The notes under the pieces are model-generated. The model did no database searches. It saw only the letters and a program-made list of their open reading frames with translations, and was not told the DNA's origin. This document shows, one piece after another, positions 52,094 to 63,539 of a stretch of 64,000 nt of DNA. Source of the stretch: Mycobacterium simiae (GTDB taxonomy: Bacteria; Actinomycetota; Actinomycetes; Mycobacteriales; Mycobacteriaceae); NCBI RefSeq assembly GCF_010727605.1, contig NZ_AP022568.1, positions 186,001 to 250,000 of the forward strand, in the 5' to 3' direction. The position numbers and the translations under genes were made by a program. Numbering within the stretch: the first letter of the stretch is position 1; each line of letters starts with the position of its first letter.

Positions 52094-53077
52094 ATGGAGG
52101 GGGTCTACGCGCAGCAGCTGGCGAGCTTCAGCTTGCAGCCGTCGCGCACCGGCCTGCTGATGCTGCTGCTCGGTGCCTTCGCTTCGGTGGCGGTCGCGGT
52201 TGTGTCGTTTGTGCTCGACAGGATTAAGCTGCATCGCGTTCCGAGCGGGTCGGTGCTGGCCGCCCGCGCCGTCATCCCCTACCCGCCGACGCCCCGGACC
52301 CGAACACACACCTCGAAGTTGACGATCGCGGCCGCACTGGTGGCCGGGATCTGCATCATGGCCCTCTTGCTGATGCCCAAGAACGTCGTGTCGGATCCCT
52401 CGCCGGTGCCCGACCTGGCGCCCATCGCGCTGCCCGCGGCCAGTGCGGCCGGGCCGGGCACCGGCATATACGTCGAATACGCTGACGGGTCGGGCGGAAT
52501 GGGCTGTACGGCAGGCTTTTTGGTTCGGACCAGCACCGGCGAGGCGGGGGTGTTGACCGCCGGACACTGCAATCGCCCCGGCACGCCAAGCAAGGTGCGG
52601 ATGAACCTCGCCGGAACCTTCCCGTACGCGACGATAGGAACGTTCGTCACGACCGTCAGTGAAGGGGTGCACAACGAACAGCACGACATCGGCCTAATCG
52701 TGCTGGACGGCGATCATGTTCCGCAGAATCCGGCCATCGCGGCGACGCTGCCCATCACCGAGGTCACCAGCGATCTGACGATCGGCCAGCAGCTGTGCAA
52801 GTTCGGCATGAGCAGCGGCGAGGCCGAATGCGGGCAGATCTTCGACGTAACCGAAAGCAAAGTCTCGTTCGCCGCGGGCGGTCAATGCGGTGATTCCGGC
52901 GGCCCGGTCTATCTGATGCGCAGCGACGGCACCGCCACCGCCGTGGGCATCGACATCCGCGGTAGCGACCCCGCCAGCCCCAACGCCGGCTGCCTGGCGC
53001 CCGCGAAGTACTCCGTTGCTGAGCTCGTGCAGCCGTGGCTGGATCGGTGGCATCTGTCCGCCGTGACCGCGCAATGA
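52094..53077 (+). CDS. Membrane-anchored trypsin-like serine protease
   Basis: 327-residue S1-fold protein. Two hydrophobic segments (LLMLLLGAFASVAVAVVSFVL at about 21-41 and LTIAAALVAGICIMALLLM at about 76-94) precede an extracytoplasmic domain. The triad is visible: His in VLTAGHC (about 158), Asp in QHDIGLIVLDGD (about 198) and Ser in QCGDSGGPVYL (about 268). Cysteine pairs (GCTAG/AGHC, LCKFG/AECG) suggest disulfides. It lies 49 bp after the TVP38 gene in the same direction. I do not recognise it as part of the M. tuberculosis block here; substrate unknown. Confidence 0.85.
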   Translation: MEGVYAQQLASFSLQPSRTGLLMLLLGAFASVAVAVVSFVLDRIKLHRVPSGSVLAARAVIPYPPTPRTRTHTSKLTIAAALVAGICIMALLLMPKNVVSDPSPVPDLAPIALPAASAAGPGTGIYVEYADGSGGMGCTAGFLVRTSTGEAGVLTAGHCNRPGTPSKVRMNLAGTFPYATIGTFVTTVSEGVHNEQHDIGLIVLDGDHVPQNPAIAATLPITEVTSDLTIGQQLCKFGMSSGEAECGQIFDVTESKVSFAAGGQCGDSGGPVYLMRSDGTATAVGIDIRGSDPASPNAGCLAPAKYSVAELVQPWLDRWHLSAVTAQ

Positions 53078-53100
53078 ACCGGGCCGCGCTGACCGACGTC

Positions 53101-53460
53101 TTAGTGGCCGCGCTCTGGCCCCTTGACGGTCATCGCGGCGAACAGCGCCAAGAACAACGCCGCCGGCAGGCCGTTGACGACCTTGTCCCGCACCCGCACG
53201 TGCGCACCCACCGCCAACACGAAATACAACGTCAGCATCGCCGTCGTCAGCCTCGCCAACGCCGGGAAGCGGACAACCGACGCCAGGCCGACCGCCGCGG
53301 CCGCCTTCACGACGGGAAACACCGGCCGGACGTTTTCCGGGACACCCACGTCGTCCAGCGCCTTCTTGACCGGGGCCGCCTGGACGCCGCACGCCACCGC
53401 ATCGACGGCATGGAACGCGGCAAGGGCCGCATAGGTTTTCGGCGAAGTCAAAACACTCAT
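53101..53460 (-). CDS. DoxX-like small membrane protein
   Basis: 119-residue protein with four predicted hydrophobic stretches (for example AALAAFHAVDAVACGV, VVKAAAAVGLASVV, LTTAMLTLYFVLAVGAHV and GLPAALFLALFAAMTV) in the arrangement of DoxX-like proteins. Motifs such as VKKALDDVGVPENVRPVFPVVKAAAAVGL fit the family in outline. It lies 18 bp after the SPFH gene stop on the same strand, only 23 bp from the convergent protease gene. No ribosome site is clear. Function unknown; family members are linked to redox and membrane stress. Confidence 0.75.
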   Translation of the reverse strand: MSVLTSPKTYAALAAFHAVDAVACGVQAAPVKKALDDVGVPENVRPVFPVVKAAAAVGLASVVRFPALARLTTAMLTLYFVLAVGAHVRVRDKVVNGLPAALFLALFAAMTVKGPERGH

Positions 53461-53478
53461 CGACTAATCCTAATGCGG

Positions 53479-54624
53479 CTACCGGGTCAGTTCCGGTGGC
53501 GCCCCGGGCTGGCCATCGACCGGTTGGCGGGCGATCGCCTCGGCGTTGGCGACGGCCTGGGCGATCTTGGGATCGCTTTCGGTGGAGAACCAGCCCGCGA
53601 CCTCGGCGTCGTCCTCGTCGGTGCTATGACGAGGTGCGTCCTCGACCGGCGACGGCTGGAACCGGAACACCCCGTCCTCGCCCGGCGTGCCCAGCAGCTT
53701 GGTGAAGCCCTGTAGCGCCCCGCTGAAGTCGCTGGGCACCACCCACACCTTGTTGGCGTCGCCCCGCGCCATCTCCGGCAGCGTCTGCAGATATTGATAG
53801 GCCAGCATCTCCGGCGTCGGCCGGCCCGCCTTGATCGCGGCGAACGTCTTCTCGATGGCCTTGGCCTGCCCCTGTGCCTGCAGGTAGGCCGCCGCGCGCT
53901 CACCCTGAGCGCGCAGCATCCGGGACTGGCGGTCGCCCTCGGCCGCCAGGATCGCGGCCTGCTTGGCGCCCTCGGCGGCCAGAATTTGGGCCTGCTTGGC
54001 GCCTTCGGCCTGTTTGATTGCGGCCTCACGGGTGCCTTCGGCGGTCAGAATCATCGCCCGCTTCTCCCGGTCGGCTTTCATCTGCTTTTCCATCGACGCC
54101 TGGATCGACGGCGGCGGGTCGATGCTGCGCAGCTCCACCCGGGCAACCCGCAGCCCCCAGCGGCCGGTGGCCTCGTCCAGGACGCCGCGCAGCTGCGCGT
54201 TGATCTGGTCGCGAGAGGTCAGGGTCTGCTCGAGGGTCATGCCGCCGACGACATTGCGCAGCGTGGTGGTGGTGAGCTGCTCGACACCGACGATGTAGTT
54301 GCTGATCTCATACACGGCCGCTTGCGGAACGGTGACCTGGAAGTAGACGACGGTGTCGATGTTGAGCGTGAGATTGTCCTCGGTGATCACCGGCTGCGGC
54401 GGAAACGACACCACCCGTTCCCGCAGATCCACTCGGGCGCGGACCCGGTCGATGAAGGGCACCAACAACGTCAACTGGCCACTGACGGTGCGACTGTAGC
54501 GGCCCAACCGCTCGATCACCGCCGCCTCGGCCTGCGGGATCAACGCCACCGATTTGGCCACCACGATGATCGCAAAGATCACCAGGACGGCCAGCAACAC
54601 CAAACCAGCAACCGCACCTTCCAC
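53479..54624 (-). CDS. SPFH/band-7 (stomatin-like) protein, Rv1488-like
   Basis: 381-residue membrane-anchored SPFH protein. An N-terminal span (GLVLLAVLVIFAIIVVAKSV) is followed by the band-7 domain (AAVIERLGRYSRTVSGQLTLLVPFIDRVR in outline; FPPQPVITEDNLTLNIDTVVYF) and a long Ala/Glu/Gln-rich coiled coil (EGTREAAIKQAEGAKQAQIL and repeats, about 195-245). The GTG start has AAAGGA upstream. It pairs with the NfeD gene 48 bp upstream, the usual NfeD-stomatin operon that organises membrane microdomains and quality control. Confidence 0.92.
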   Translation of the reverse strand: MEGAVAGLVLLAVLVIFAIIVVAKSVALIPQAEAAVIERLGRYSRTVSGQLTLLVPFIDRVRARVDLRERVVSFPPQPVITEDNLTLNIDTVVYFQVTVPQAAVYEISNYIVGVEQLTTTTLRNVVGGMTLEQTLTSRDQINAQLRGVLDEATGRWGLRVARVELRSIDPPPSIQASMEKQMKADREKRAMILTAEGTREAAIKQAEGAKQAQILAAEGAKQAAILAAEGDRQSRMLRAQGERAAAYLQAQGQAKAIEKTFAAIKAGRPTPEMLAYQYLQTLPEMARGDANKVWVVPSDFSGALQGFTKLLGTPGEDGVFRFQPSPVEDAPRHSTDEDDAEVAGWFSTESDPKIAQAVANAEAIARQPVDGQPGAPPELTR

Positions 54625-54672
54625 CGGAGTTCCTTTCTCTCGCAGCGCCTTCGCGGCGCCTGTGGCCGACGG

Positions 54673-55101
54673 TCAATGTTTCAAGACGACCGCCGTGGCA
54701 CCGTCGATGTGGACGACGGTGACCGATTCCCCCGGTTCGTAGACATCGTCATCGTTGAACGGCCGCGCCGTCCAGACCTGGCCATCCAGCTTGACCTGGC
54801 CTTCGTCGCGGGCGACCCGGCCCAGCACGACGGCCTTCTTGCCCTCCAGCGCCTCGACTCCGGTCGGCAGCGACTTCGGTGTCACCCGTTGTCGCAACGC
54901 CGGCCGGACCAGCACGACGAGCAGCACCGACACCACGAGGAACACCGCTCCGTCGACCAGGATCGGCCAATCGGTGAGCCAGGCCGTCCCGGCCGCGGCC
55001 AGCGCTCCGCCCCCCAGCATCAACAAAAACATGTCGCCAGTGAGCGCTTCGGCACCGGCCAGGGCCAGTGCGAAGATTAGCCAACCCAGCGCGATCGCCA
55101 T
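54673..55101 (-). CDS. NfeD-like membrane protein, Rv1487-like
   Basis: 142-residue short NfeD protein with N-terminal spans ([32 protein letters not shown] in outline, [18 protein letters not shown]) and a C-terminal OB-fold ([39 protein letters not shown]). ATG at 55101 is chosen because it gives the family length; an in-frame start at 55143 adds 14 residues. It works with the SPFH protein encoded just downstream. The start is 56 bp from that of a divergent conserved gene. Confidence 0.9.
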   Translation of the reverse strand: MAIALGWLIFALALAGAEALTGDMFLLMLGGGALAAAGTAWLTDWPILVDGAVFLVVSVLLVVLVRPALRQRVTPKSLPTGVEALEGKKAVVLGRVARDEGQVKLDGQVWTARPFNDDDVYEPGESVTVVHIDGATAVVLKH

Positions 55102-55157
55102 GCCGTCAGAATACGCGTGATCGGCCTTTGCCGGACCAAACAACTACACTGCGCATC

Positions 55158-56117
55158 ATGTGGTGTCCCAGTGTTTCGCTGTCGGTGTGGGCTAACGCCT
55201 GGCTCGCGGGAAAGGCCGCGCCCGACGACGTGTTGGACGCGTTATCTCTTTGGGCGCCAAAGCAATCCGTCACCGCGTATGATGCGGTCGCGGCCGGTCA
55301 CACCGGGCTACCCTGGCCCGATGTGCACGATGCCGGGACGGTCACATTGTTGCAGACGCTGCGCGGCGCCGTTGGCCGGCCGACGGGCCCGAGTTCCGCC
55401 GGCGCGCCAGGGCCGTCACGGGGAACGATCAATGTGGTGTTGCCGGTGCCCGGCGACGTGCGCGGCCTGGCTCCCGGCACCCAGTTCGAGCGGGACGCCC
55501 TGGCCGCCGGTGAGGCCGTGATCGTCACCAACGCCGACGATCCCACCGCAGCTGTGGGCCTGGTCCCCGAGTTCAGCTACGCCGATTCCGACGACCCGGA
55601 CGTTCCAGACGGCCCCGACGACGGTGGCAGTGCACCGGAGCTGTGCGCGTTGGCGTGGACGGTGTATTCACTGCCCGGCGCACCGGTGTTCGATCATCAC
55701 GAGCTCGGGGACGCCGAATACTCGCTGCGGTCGGCCGTGCGCTCGGCGGCCGACGCGCTCGGCGCCATCGGGCTGGGAGCGGCCAGCGGCGTCGACGATC
55801 CGCGAGGTTTGGTGGAGCAGCTGCTGGAATCCGCACGGCAACACCGGGTTCCCGACCACGCACCGCGGCGGGCACTGCGGGTGCTGGAGAATGCCGCGCA
55901 CGTCGACGCGATCATCGCGGTCAGCGCCGGGCTTACGCGGTCCGACTCACCCGAGCGGTTCACTGCGCCGGTCGCCGCGGGGCTGGAACCGTTCGGCACG
56001 CAATCCGCGTCCGAGGCGCGCATCGCCGGCGATGCGCTGCGACCATTGACCGGTGTGGTGCGGTCGGCCCGAATGGCCGCGGTCAACGCGATCTTGCACT
56101 CGGCCTGGGCAGACTAA
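55158..56117 (+). CDS. Conserved mycobacterial protein, Rv1486c-like
   Basis: 319-residue acidic, Ala-rich protein with no domain I recognise. Conserved blocks include [43 protein letters not shown] and a Ser/Asp-rich centre ([17 protein letters not shown]). Position between NfeD and hemH, in the opposite direction, matches Rv1486c. ATG at 55158 is preferred; the frame is open further upstream (55068) but would run into the divergent NfeD gene. The stop codon overlaps that of hemH by 4 bp (convergent). Confidence 0.82.
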   Translation: MWCPSVSLSVWANAWLAGKAAPDDVLDALSLWAPKQSVTAYDAVAAGHTGLPWPDVHDAGTVTLLQTLRGAVGRPTGPSSAGAPGPSRGTINVVLPVPGDVRGLAPGTQFERDALAAGEAVIVTNADDPTAAVGLVPEFSYADSDDPDVPDGPDDGGSAPELCALAWTVYSLPGAPVFDHHELGDAEYSLRSAVRSAADALGAIGLGAASGVDDPRGLVEQLLESARQHRVPDHAPRRALRVLENAAHVDAIIAVSAGLTRSDSPERFTAPVAAGLEPFGTQSASEARIAGDALRPLTGVVRSARMAAVNAILHSAWAD

Positions 56118-57151
56118 CTGCACTGTCCCGCAACGCAATGCGGCGGACAGCACGCCTGGCCGTCGACGCTGGCGAGGCAACCGGGTACCGGGTCGGGACC
56201 ACTCACCCGCTCGGGTGCGCGGCCGTATCGCAACTCGTCGATCAGGTCCACAGCCAGCTGCGCGAATCGTGGGTGCGCGTTGGGCGTTGAGGCTCGCACC
56301 AGCGCCATGCCGGCCGCCTCCGCCTGCGCTCGCAGTTCTTCGTCGAGATCCCACACCACCTCGATGTGGTCGGCCACGAAGCCAACCGGGCATATGATCA
56401 CGGCCTCGGTGCCCGCGTCGGCCAGCGCCGCCACCTGGTCTTCGACCTCGGGTTCCAGCCATGGCACCTGGGGCGGCCCGGACCGCGACTGCCAGGCCAG
56501 GTCGTACTCGGCATAGCCGGCCGCGGTTGCGACAAGCCTTGCAGCGTAGGCAACCTGGCGGCTGTACAACCGCGGGCCCATCCGTTCGTCGGCGGCCACC
56601 GGAATCGAATGTGCCGTGAAAAGCAGCCGGGCACCGGCTTGTTGTTCGGGGGTCAGGGCGCCGGAGGCCGCGCCGATGGTGTCGGCGAAGATCTGCACGA
56701 ACCGTGGGTGGTCGAAGTAGGGCCGCAACTTGACCAATTGCGGCGCACCGGGCCCGGCGGCCTGACGGGCGCGGGCGATGTCTTCGACGTACTGCGTGCA
56801 GCTGGAATAGCCGCTCCAGGCCGACGTGGTGAACACCACCGCGCGGCGAACACCGTTGTCGCGCATAGTCGCCACCGTGTCTTCGACGTACGGTTCCCAG
56901 TTGCGGTTGCCGAAATACACCGGAACGTCCAAGCCCCGATCGGCGAGTTCGAATTCCAGCTGGGCGATCAGCGCACGGTTGATCGCGTTGATCGGCGAGA
57001 CACCACCGAAATGCAGGTAGTGCTCGGCGACGTGGTCGAGTCGTTCTGGCGGCACATCGCGGCCGCGGGTGACGTTCTCCAAGAACGGCCGCACCTGCTC
57101 GGGGCCCTCGGGTCCGCCGAAGGACAGCAGCAGGACGGCATCGAATTCCAT
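56114..57151 (-). CDS. hemH: Ferrochelatase
   Basis: 345-residue ferrochelatase (Rv1485-like). It inserts iron into a porphyrin late in heme synthesis; in actinobacteria the substrate is coproporphyrin III. The N-terminal [18 protein letters not shown], the catalytic-His region [17 protein letters not shown] and [18 protein letters not shown] are all typical. The C-terminal tail carries several cysteines ([20 protein letters not shown]), consistent with the [2Fe-2S] cluster known for mycobacterial ferrochelatases. It lies 6 bp after inhA, so it is in the fabG1-inhA-hemH operon. Confidence 0.96.
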   Translation of the reverse strand: MEFDAVLLLSFGGPEGPEQVRPFLENVTRGRDVPPERLDHVAEHYLHFGGVSPINAINRALIAQLEFELADRGLDVPVYFGNRNWEPYVEDTVATMRDNGVRRAVVFTTSAWSGYSSCTQYVEDIARARQAAGPGAPQLVKLRPYFDHPRFVQIFADTIGAASGALTPEQQAGARLLFTAHSIPVAADERMGPRLYSRQVAYAARLVATAAGYAEYDLAWQSRSGPPQVPWLEPEVEDQVAALADAGTEAVIICPVGFVADHIEVVWDLDEELRAQAEAAGMALVRASTPNAHPRFAQLAVDLIDELRYGRAPERVSGPDPVPGCLASVDGQACCPPHCVAGQCS

Positions 57152-57157
57152 TGCTCT

Positions 57158-58000
<843 letters not shown>

Positions 58001-58012
58001 CTAAGGGGCCGT

Positions 58013-58777
<765 letters not shown>

Positions 58778-58792
<15 letters not shown>

Positions 58793-60382
58793 GTCGAGGC
58801 CGAAATCGGCATGCTCGCTGGTCAACAAACCGGCTGCGGTCAGCACGAAATCGGCCGCGCGCTCCCCGATCAGCACCGACGGCGCATTGGTGTTGCCGGA
58901 GGTGACCGCCGGCATGATCGACGCGTCGGCCACCCGCAAACCTTCGACGCCGTAAACGCGGAGCCGCGGATCCACCACCGAGGCAGCATCGACGCCCATC
59001 TTGCAGGTGCCCACCTGGTGGTGGTAGGTCATCGCGGTGCGGCGAACATATTCGCTCAGCGCGTCCCCGGACCGCAGCTGGGGACCCGGGTACTGCTCCC
59101 GGAATCCGTACCCGCGCATCGCCTCGGCGCCGTGTGCCTCGCGGCACAGTTCGACGGCGAACACCAGCGCGGCGAGGTCCTCGGGGCAGGTGAAGGTCGC
59201 GGGATCGATCAGCAACGGGTCCTCGGGGTTCGGACCGGTCAGCCGGATGCTGCCACGACTGTTCGGCCGGACCATGCCCGCCAACAGCGAGATGCCGTTC
59301 TCCGGCCCGGTCATCCATGCCTGGCTGTAGAGCGGAAAGCCGAACACGATCGGTTGGACGTCGGGCGTCAGCAAACCCGGTCGGGAGCGTGCCCACAAAT
59401 GCGTTTGGGCCAGCGGAAGGCCGGGTGCCGGCGGAGCGATCGTTTGCTCGGTGGTCAAAACCACCGGGGCCAGAACGTGGTCGTGCAAGTTGCGCCCGAC
59501 TCCTGGCAAGTCGGCCGTTACGGGGACGCCGACGGCACGTAGGTGGCCGGCGTCGCCGATGCCCGACATCATCAGTAGCCGCGGCGATTCGATGGTGCCC
59601 GCCGACACGACAACCTCTAACGCGGCGGTCGCGGATTCCAGCCGGCCGCCGCGGAGCCATTGCACCCCCACGCACCGGCCGCCGTCCATCGTCAGCCGGC
59701 GAGCGTGCGCACCAGTGAGCACGGTGAGGTTGGGGTTGGTCTCGATGGGTCGCAGATAAGCAGCGGCGGTGCTGTGCCGCCGCCCGTCTTTGATCGTCAG
59801 CGCCATCGACGACACGCCGTCGAGCACACCGCTGTTGTAGTCCTTATTCACCGGCAGTCCGAGCTCGGCGAAGCCGGCCATCACCGAGCGTTGCACGGGA
59901 TCCGGCTGGTATCGGGTGAGCACATGCAGCGGCCCGCCGACACCATGCAGTTCGGAGGCACCGCCGTCGTAGTCCTCCATCCGGCGAAAGACGGGCAGCA
60001 CGTCGGCCCAGGACCAGCCGGCGTTGCCCAGATACGCCCAATGGTCGTAATCGAACCTGGCTCCGCGAACGTAGATCATCGCGTTCAGCGAGCTCGAGCC
60101 GCCCAAGACCTTGCCCCGCGGCCAGTTCAGCCGTCGGTCGCAGGCCTGCGCCTGCGGGACGGTCTGGTAAGCCCAGTCATCGGGGCTGGACCACAGCTCG
60201 AACATCCGCGCCGGGTCGGCGATCGCCGGGTTGGTGTCCGGCCGGCCGGCCTCGAGGAGCAGGACGGTCAATCCGTGGTCGACAAGTCGCCGCGTGATGG
60301 CGGCTCCCGCCGATCCCGCTCCCACGACGATCACGTCGGCGTTGTGCTGCAAAGTCGGCATCAGGCGCGTCAGTCCCTTCAT
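58778..60382 (-). CDS. GMC-family FAD oxidoreductase
   Basis: About 534-residue glucose-methanol-choline oxidoreductase. FAD loop VIVVGAGSAGAAITRRL near the N-terminus, LLLEAGRPD, the GMC signatures (PRGKVLGGSSSLNAMIYVRG in outline; SAGTIESPRLLMMSGIG), and the C-terminal active site (TYHHQVGTCKMG, SGNTNAPSVLIGERAADF). It resembles M. tuberculosis Rv1279 in type. The start may be ATG 60382 or 60361; a palindrome lies 7 bp before the first. The stop is 9 bp from the fabG1 start, so read-through into fabG1-inhA is possible. Substrate (an alcohol) unknown. Confidence 0.88.
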
Positions 60383-60388
60383 TCGAGC

Positions 60389-60406
60389 AGTGGAATCACT
60401 TCCACT
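60389..60406. promoter_or_regulatory. Palindrome upstream of the GMC gene
   Basis: AGTGGAATCACTTCCACT is a 7-base perfect inverted repeat with a 4-base centre, ending 7 bp before ATG 60382 of the oxidoreductase gene. Its place and size suit an operator for a dimeric regulator that could also influence fabG1-inhA by read-through. Confidence 0.4.
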
Positions 60407-60655
60407 CTGGGGACGGCTGACGGCCCGTTCTTGACGCCTCGCGTACGGAATTTTCCGGCTAGCGCATGCCAGCGACACGTGCGCGTACCGGGCGTCGGTG
60501 AGATCACGCCGGCATCGCTCGATCGGGCGGGCGCGAATCCAGCCCGTGACCGTCTCGCCCGCAAACAATGCGGCAACTAGCCGCCCATCGCCGGCGTCAC
60601 AATCGCCCGGTCCCGGCGGTTCACGGTGCCTTGCGGTTTCTGGTGCCGTTGCGGT

Positions 60656-61447
60656 TTACAGCCCGCGCTGGGCCAACCACGCCAGGATGCATTCGGCCAC
60701 CACCGGCCACCGCGGTTCGAGCATCATCTCGTGTCCAATGTTGGAGATGATGCTCGGCTCGGTGCCGTAGTACGCCGCCGTCGCCACCACGTCACGGGGC
60801 GGATACATGGCATCCCGTTCCCCGCCGACCACCAGCACGGGGGTGGTGATCCGCGGCCTGCGCAGCACTGCCGCCGGCCCCATGTCGAAGACCAACGCGC
60901 GCGTGCTTTCGGGCTGGAACCGCTGGATAGCCGCGGCGATACCCGGCTCGGGCATGTCGTCACCGAAAAACAACTCGCGGGCGCCCGACGTCGTGCCCCC
61001 GGACAGGTCCGACGGGCGACCGGTAAGGCCGAATTTCGATGCGCGCCAAGGGTGCCGGCGAAGATTGCGCAGCAGTGTGGGTAAGTGTCCGCGCGGCGGT
61101 GCCGACGCGAGCAACACCGCCGCCGGTGCGGAATGGTTGACCAGATACTTCTGCACCACAAAGCCGCCCATGGAATGACCCACCAGGATCGGCCGCGGCG
61201 TCAACGGGTCGACAACCGATGCGACGTCATCGACGTAATCGGAAATCGAGCACAGCCACAGGGGCTTGCTCGTGGCGCTGTCGCTGTGCCCGCGCAGGCT
61301 CGGGGCCAGGACCCGGTATCCCCGTTCTGCGAAGAAGTCCAGGAAGTGTTCGTCCCAGGACCATCCGCCCTGGAAGGCGCCGTGGACGAACACCAGCGGG
61401 TGCGGGTGCGCCTCGGTTGGCTGACCCTTCGCGATCACTGCGAGCAA
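60656..61447 (-). CDS. Alpha/beta hydrolase
   Basis: 263-residue alpha/beta-hydrolase-fold enzyme. Oxyanion region VFVHGAFQGGWSWDEHF, nucleophile elbow LVGHSMGGFV, acid in VVGGERDAMYPP and the catalytic His in SNIGHEMMLEP complete the triad. TTG at 61447 is chosen because GAGGAG lies six bases upstream and gives the N-terminus MLAVIAKGQ; the frame is open to a TTG at 61552, but that part (Cys-rich) lacks family features. It is divergent from the DUF559 gene and 270 bp upstream of the GMC gene. Substrate unknown; esterase or lipase-like. Confidence 0.85.
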   Translation of the reverse strand: MLAVIAKGQPTEAHPHPLVFVHGAFQGGWSWDEHFLDFFAERGYRVLAPSLRGHSDSATSKPLWLCSISDYVDDVASVVDPLTPRPILVGHSMGGFVVQKYLVNHSAPAAVLLASAPPRGHLPTLLRNLRRHPWRASKFGLTGRPSDLSGGTTSGARELFFGDDMPEPGIAAAIQRFQPESTRALVFDMGPAAVLRRPRITTPVLVVGGERDAMYPPRDVVATAAYYGTEPSIISNIGHEMMLEPRWPVVAECILAWLAQRGL

Positions 61448-61618
61448 GCGATACTCCTCTATGCGCGACAAACGCTGCCACACTTCACTATTCGGGAGCT
61501 GCCCGCGCGAGACTTGCTCGCAGGTGCATGACTCTTGCCCGTCCGCGCCCAATGTCGCATATCAAGCGCCGCGAGCGGCCCCTGCGGCCGTGTCGGTGGC
61601 GCTCGTCACGCTTGGGGC

Positions 61619-62461
61619 ATGGATGAGCCGTTTCTGGGCAGCCAGGCTCGGGCTGCAGGCACGCTGACGGGCTATCAGTTGCGAAGTCGGTACGTCGCGC
61701 TCCACAAAGACGTTTACCTGTCGCGCGATGTGGAGTTGACTGCGCGATTACGCGCCAAAGCGCTGTGGCTTCGCTCGCGCCGCCGCGGCATTTTGGCCGG
61801 TTACTCGGCTTCGGCACTGCACGGCGCCAAGTGGGTCGGCGCGAGTCTTCCCGCCGCCATCATCGACACGAACGTCCGCCGCGAACCCGGTATCCAGGTT
61901 TGGGAGGACCGCATCCAGGCCGACGAGGTCTGCATCGTCGACGGCATGCGGGTTACTACCCCGGCAAGGACGGCTCTCGACCTCGCCAGTCGCCTCCCCC
62001 CGGACGTCGCCGTTGCCGCAGTCGAGGCCCTCATTCAGGCCACCCACCTCAAACTGGCCGACATCGAGTCACTGACCGAGCGCTACCGGGGCCGCCGTGG
62101 CATGAAGGCAGCCAGGGCCGCTCTGGATCTCGTTGACGGCGGAGCGCAGTCACCGAAGGAGACCTGGCTGCGCCTGCTGTTGATCCGCGCGGGATTCCCG
62201 CGACCGCAGACCCAGATCGCGGTTCGCAACGAATTTGGTTGGGCCGAAGCATATCTGGATATGGGCTGGGAGGACGTCAAGGTCGCGGCCGAGTATGACG
62301 GTGGACATCATGCAACCAGCCGCTACCACTACCGGAAGGACATCCGCCGGCACGAGAGGGTGACGCATCGATACGGATGGATCGTGGTCCGCGTCGTTGC
62401 GGAGGACCATCCCGACGACGTCATCCAGCGAGTGCGGGAAGCGCGGGCCTCGCGAGCCTAA
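61619..62461 (+). CDS. DUF559-type protein (AbiEi/Vsr-like endonuclease fold)
   Basis: 280-residue protein of a type common in mycobacteria. The N-terminal half (LTGYQLRSRYVALHKDVYLSRD in outline; SASALHGAKWV, RVTTPARTALDLA) resembles AbiEi-type antitoxin/transcription-factor regions; the C-terminal part (AEAYLDMGWEDVKVAAEYDGGHH near 215-235) resembles the DUF559/Vsr-like nuclease core with the acidic residues Asp and Glu. ATG at 61619 is preferred over the in-frame 61535. No toxin partner is next to it. It ends in a long inverted repeat shared with the convergent VWA gene side. Confidence 0.75.
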   Translation: MDEPFLGSQARAAGTLTGYQLRSRYVALHKDVYLSRDVELTARLRAKALWLRSRRRGILAGYSASALHGAKWVGASLPAAIIDTNVRREPGIQVWEDRIQADEVCIVDGMRVTTPARTALDLASRLPPDVAVAAVEALIQATHLKLADIESLTERYRGRRGMKAARAALDLVDGGAQSPKETWLRLLLIRAGFPRPQTQIAVRNEFGWAEAYLDMGWEDVKVAAEYDGGHHATSRYHYRKDIRRHERVTHRYGWIVVRVVAEDHPDDVIQRVREARASRA

Positions 62462-62510
62462 CCAGATTGCGAAATTCGCGGCGGAAAATCGCACGTTGGT
62501 TAGGCTCGCG
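62451..62510. terminator. Long perfect inverted repeat between convergent genes
   Basis: CGCGAGCCTAACCA at 62451-62464 pairs perfectly with TGGTTAGGCTCGCG at 62497-62510 across 32 bases. The left arm includes the stop codon of the DUF559 gene, and the right arm lies 21 bp before the stop of the convergent VWA gene. An inner GCGAAATTCGC adds a second small stem. A bidirectional transcription terminator without a U-tract is the simplest reading. Confidence 0.6.
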
Positions 62511-62531
62511 CGAAACGCTCGGGAAAACGGG

Positions 62532-63539
62532 TTAATTCGGCAGGCGTCGATTGATCAGCAGGGCCGCCAGGGCGGCGAGCGCCAACACCAGCGCACCCAG
62601 CCGCAGCCAGCCCACGCTGGCGTCACCTTTGATGGTCTCGTACCCGATCTGCTGCTGCAGGGAGGCGTAGACGGCCTTCAACTCCGCCAAAGTGGCGGCG
62701 CTGTAAGAGTTTCCACCGGAGAGCTGGGCGACTTTCTTCAGCGTCTCATCGTCGACCGGCACCGGCTGGCGTTGATCGTTGATCTCCACGAAGCCGTAGG
62801 GGGTGCCGAACGAGATCGTCGAAATCGGCACACCCTGGTCTTTCGCGGTGCGCGCCGCGGTGAAGGCGCCCTTCGGGTTGTCGGGGTTGGTCGGCATCGT
62901 CTCCTTGCCGTCGGAGAACAACACGATGCGCGCCGGGGGCGGCTTGTCACCGCCGCCGATGACCGCTCCAACCGTGGCGATGGCCTGCAGCGCGGTGAAG
63001 ATGCCCTCCCCGGTGGCGGTGCGGTCGGCAAACTGCAGCTTGTCCAGAGCGACCTTGGTCGCCTCGCGGTTGGTCGTCGGCGACACCAGAACGGTCGCGG
63101 TCCCCGCGTAGGCGATCAGACCCAGGTTGATGCCCGGGGTGAGCTCGTCGGCGAACTGCTTGGCCGCCTCCTGGGCGGCGGCCATTCGGTTGGGTTCGAC
63201 GTCGGTGGCCCGCATCGACTGCGACACGTCGATCACCAGCATCACGACCGCGCGGTTGCGCGGGATCCGGACATCGTTGGTCGGGCCCGCCATCGCGACG
63301 GTAAACAGCACCAGCGAGGCCACCAGCAGGATTGCCGGCACGTGCCGCCACTTGGCGGGCCGTTTGGGGGCCACGCTTTCCAGCAGCTCCATGTTGGCGA
63401 ACCGCAGCATCCGCCGCTGCCGGGCCAACTGCATCGCCACATAGAGCACGACCAGCCCGGCGACGACGAGCAGGAACAGGAACCACCACGCGTGAGCGAA
63501 CCCGGACAGCGACATTGCGCCGAGCAGAGGCACCGTCAC
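62532..63539 (-). CDS. VWA-domain membrane protein, Rv1481-like
   Basis: 335-residue membrane protein of the BatA type. One or two N-terminal spans ([38 protein letters not shown]), then a von Willebrand A domain with the MIDAS motif DVSQS (about 103-107) and [10 protein letters not shown], and a C-terminal span ([16 protein letters not shown]). It closely follows Rv1481 along the length I recall. GTG start overlapping the upstream DUF58 stop by 4 bp. In mycobacteria it is part of the moxR1 operon, tied to MoxR-type AAA+ chaperone activity and envelope stress. Confidence 0.93.
   Translation of the reverse strand: MTVPLLGAMSLSGFAHAWWFLFLLVVAGLVVLYVAMQLARQRRMLRFANMELLESVAPKRPAKWRHVPAILLVASLVLFTVAMAGPTNDVRIPRNRAVVMLVIDVSQSMRATDVEPNRMAAAQEAAKQFADELTPGINLGLIAYAGTATVLVSPTTNREATKVALDKLQFADRTATGEGIFTALQAIATVGAVIGGGDKPPPARIVLFSDGKETMPTNPDNPKGAFTAARTAKDQGVPISTISFGTPYGFVEINDQRQPVPVDDETLKKVAQLSGGNSYSAATLAELKAVYASLQQQIGYETIKGDASVGWLRLGALVLALAALAALLINRRLPN

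Noticed and set aside
61619..62461. Type IV toxin-antitoxin system (AbiE-like)
   Set aside because: The N-terminal half is AbiEi-like but no AbiEii-type nucleotidyltransferase gene is adjacent; the neighbours are a hydrolase and the VWA operon.
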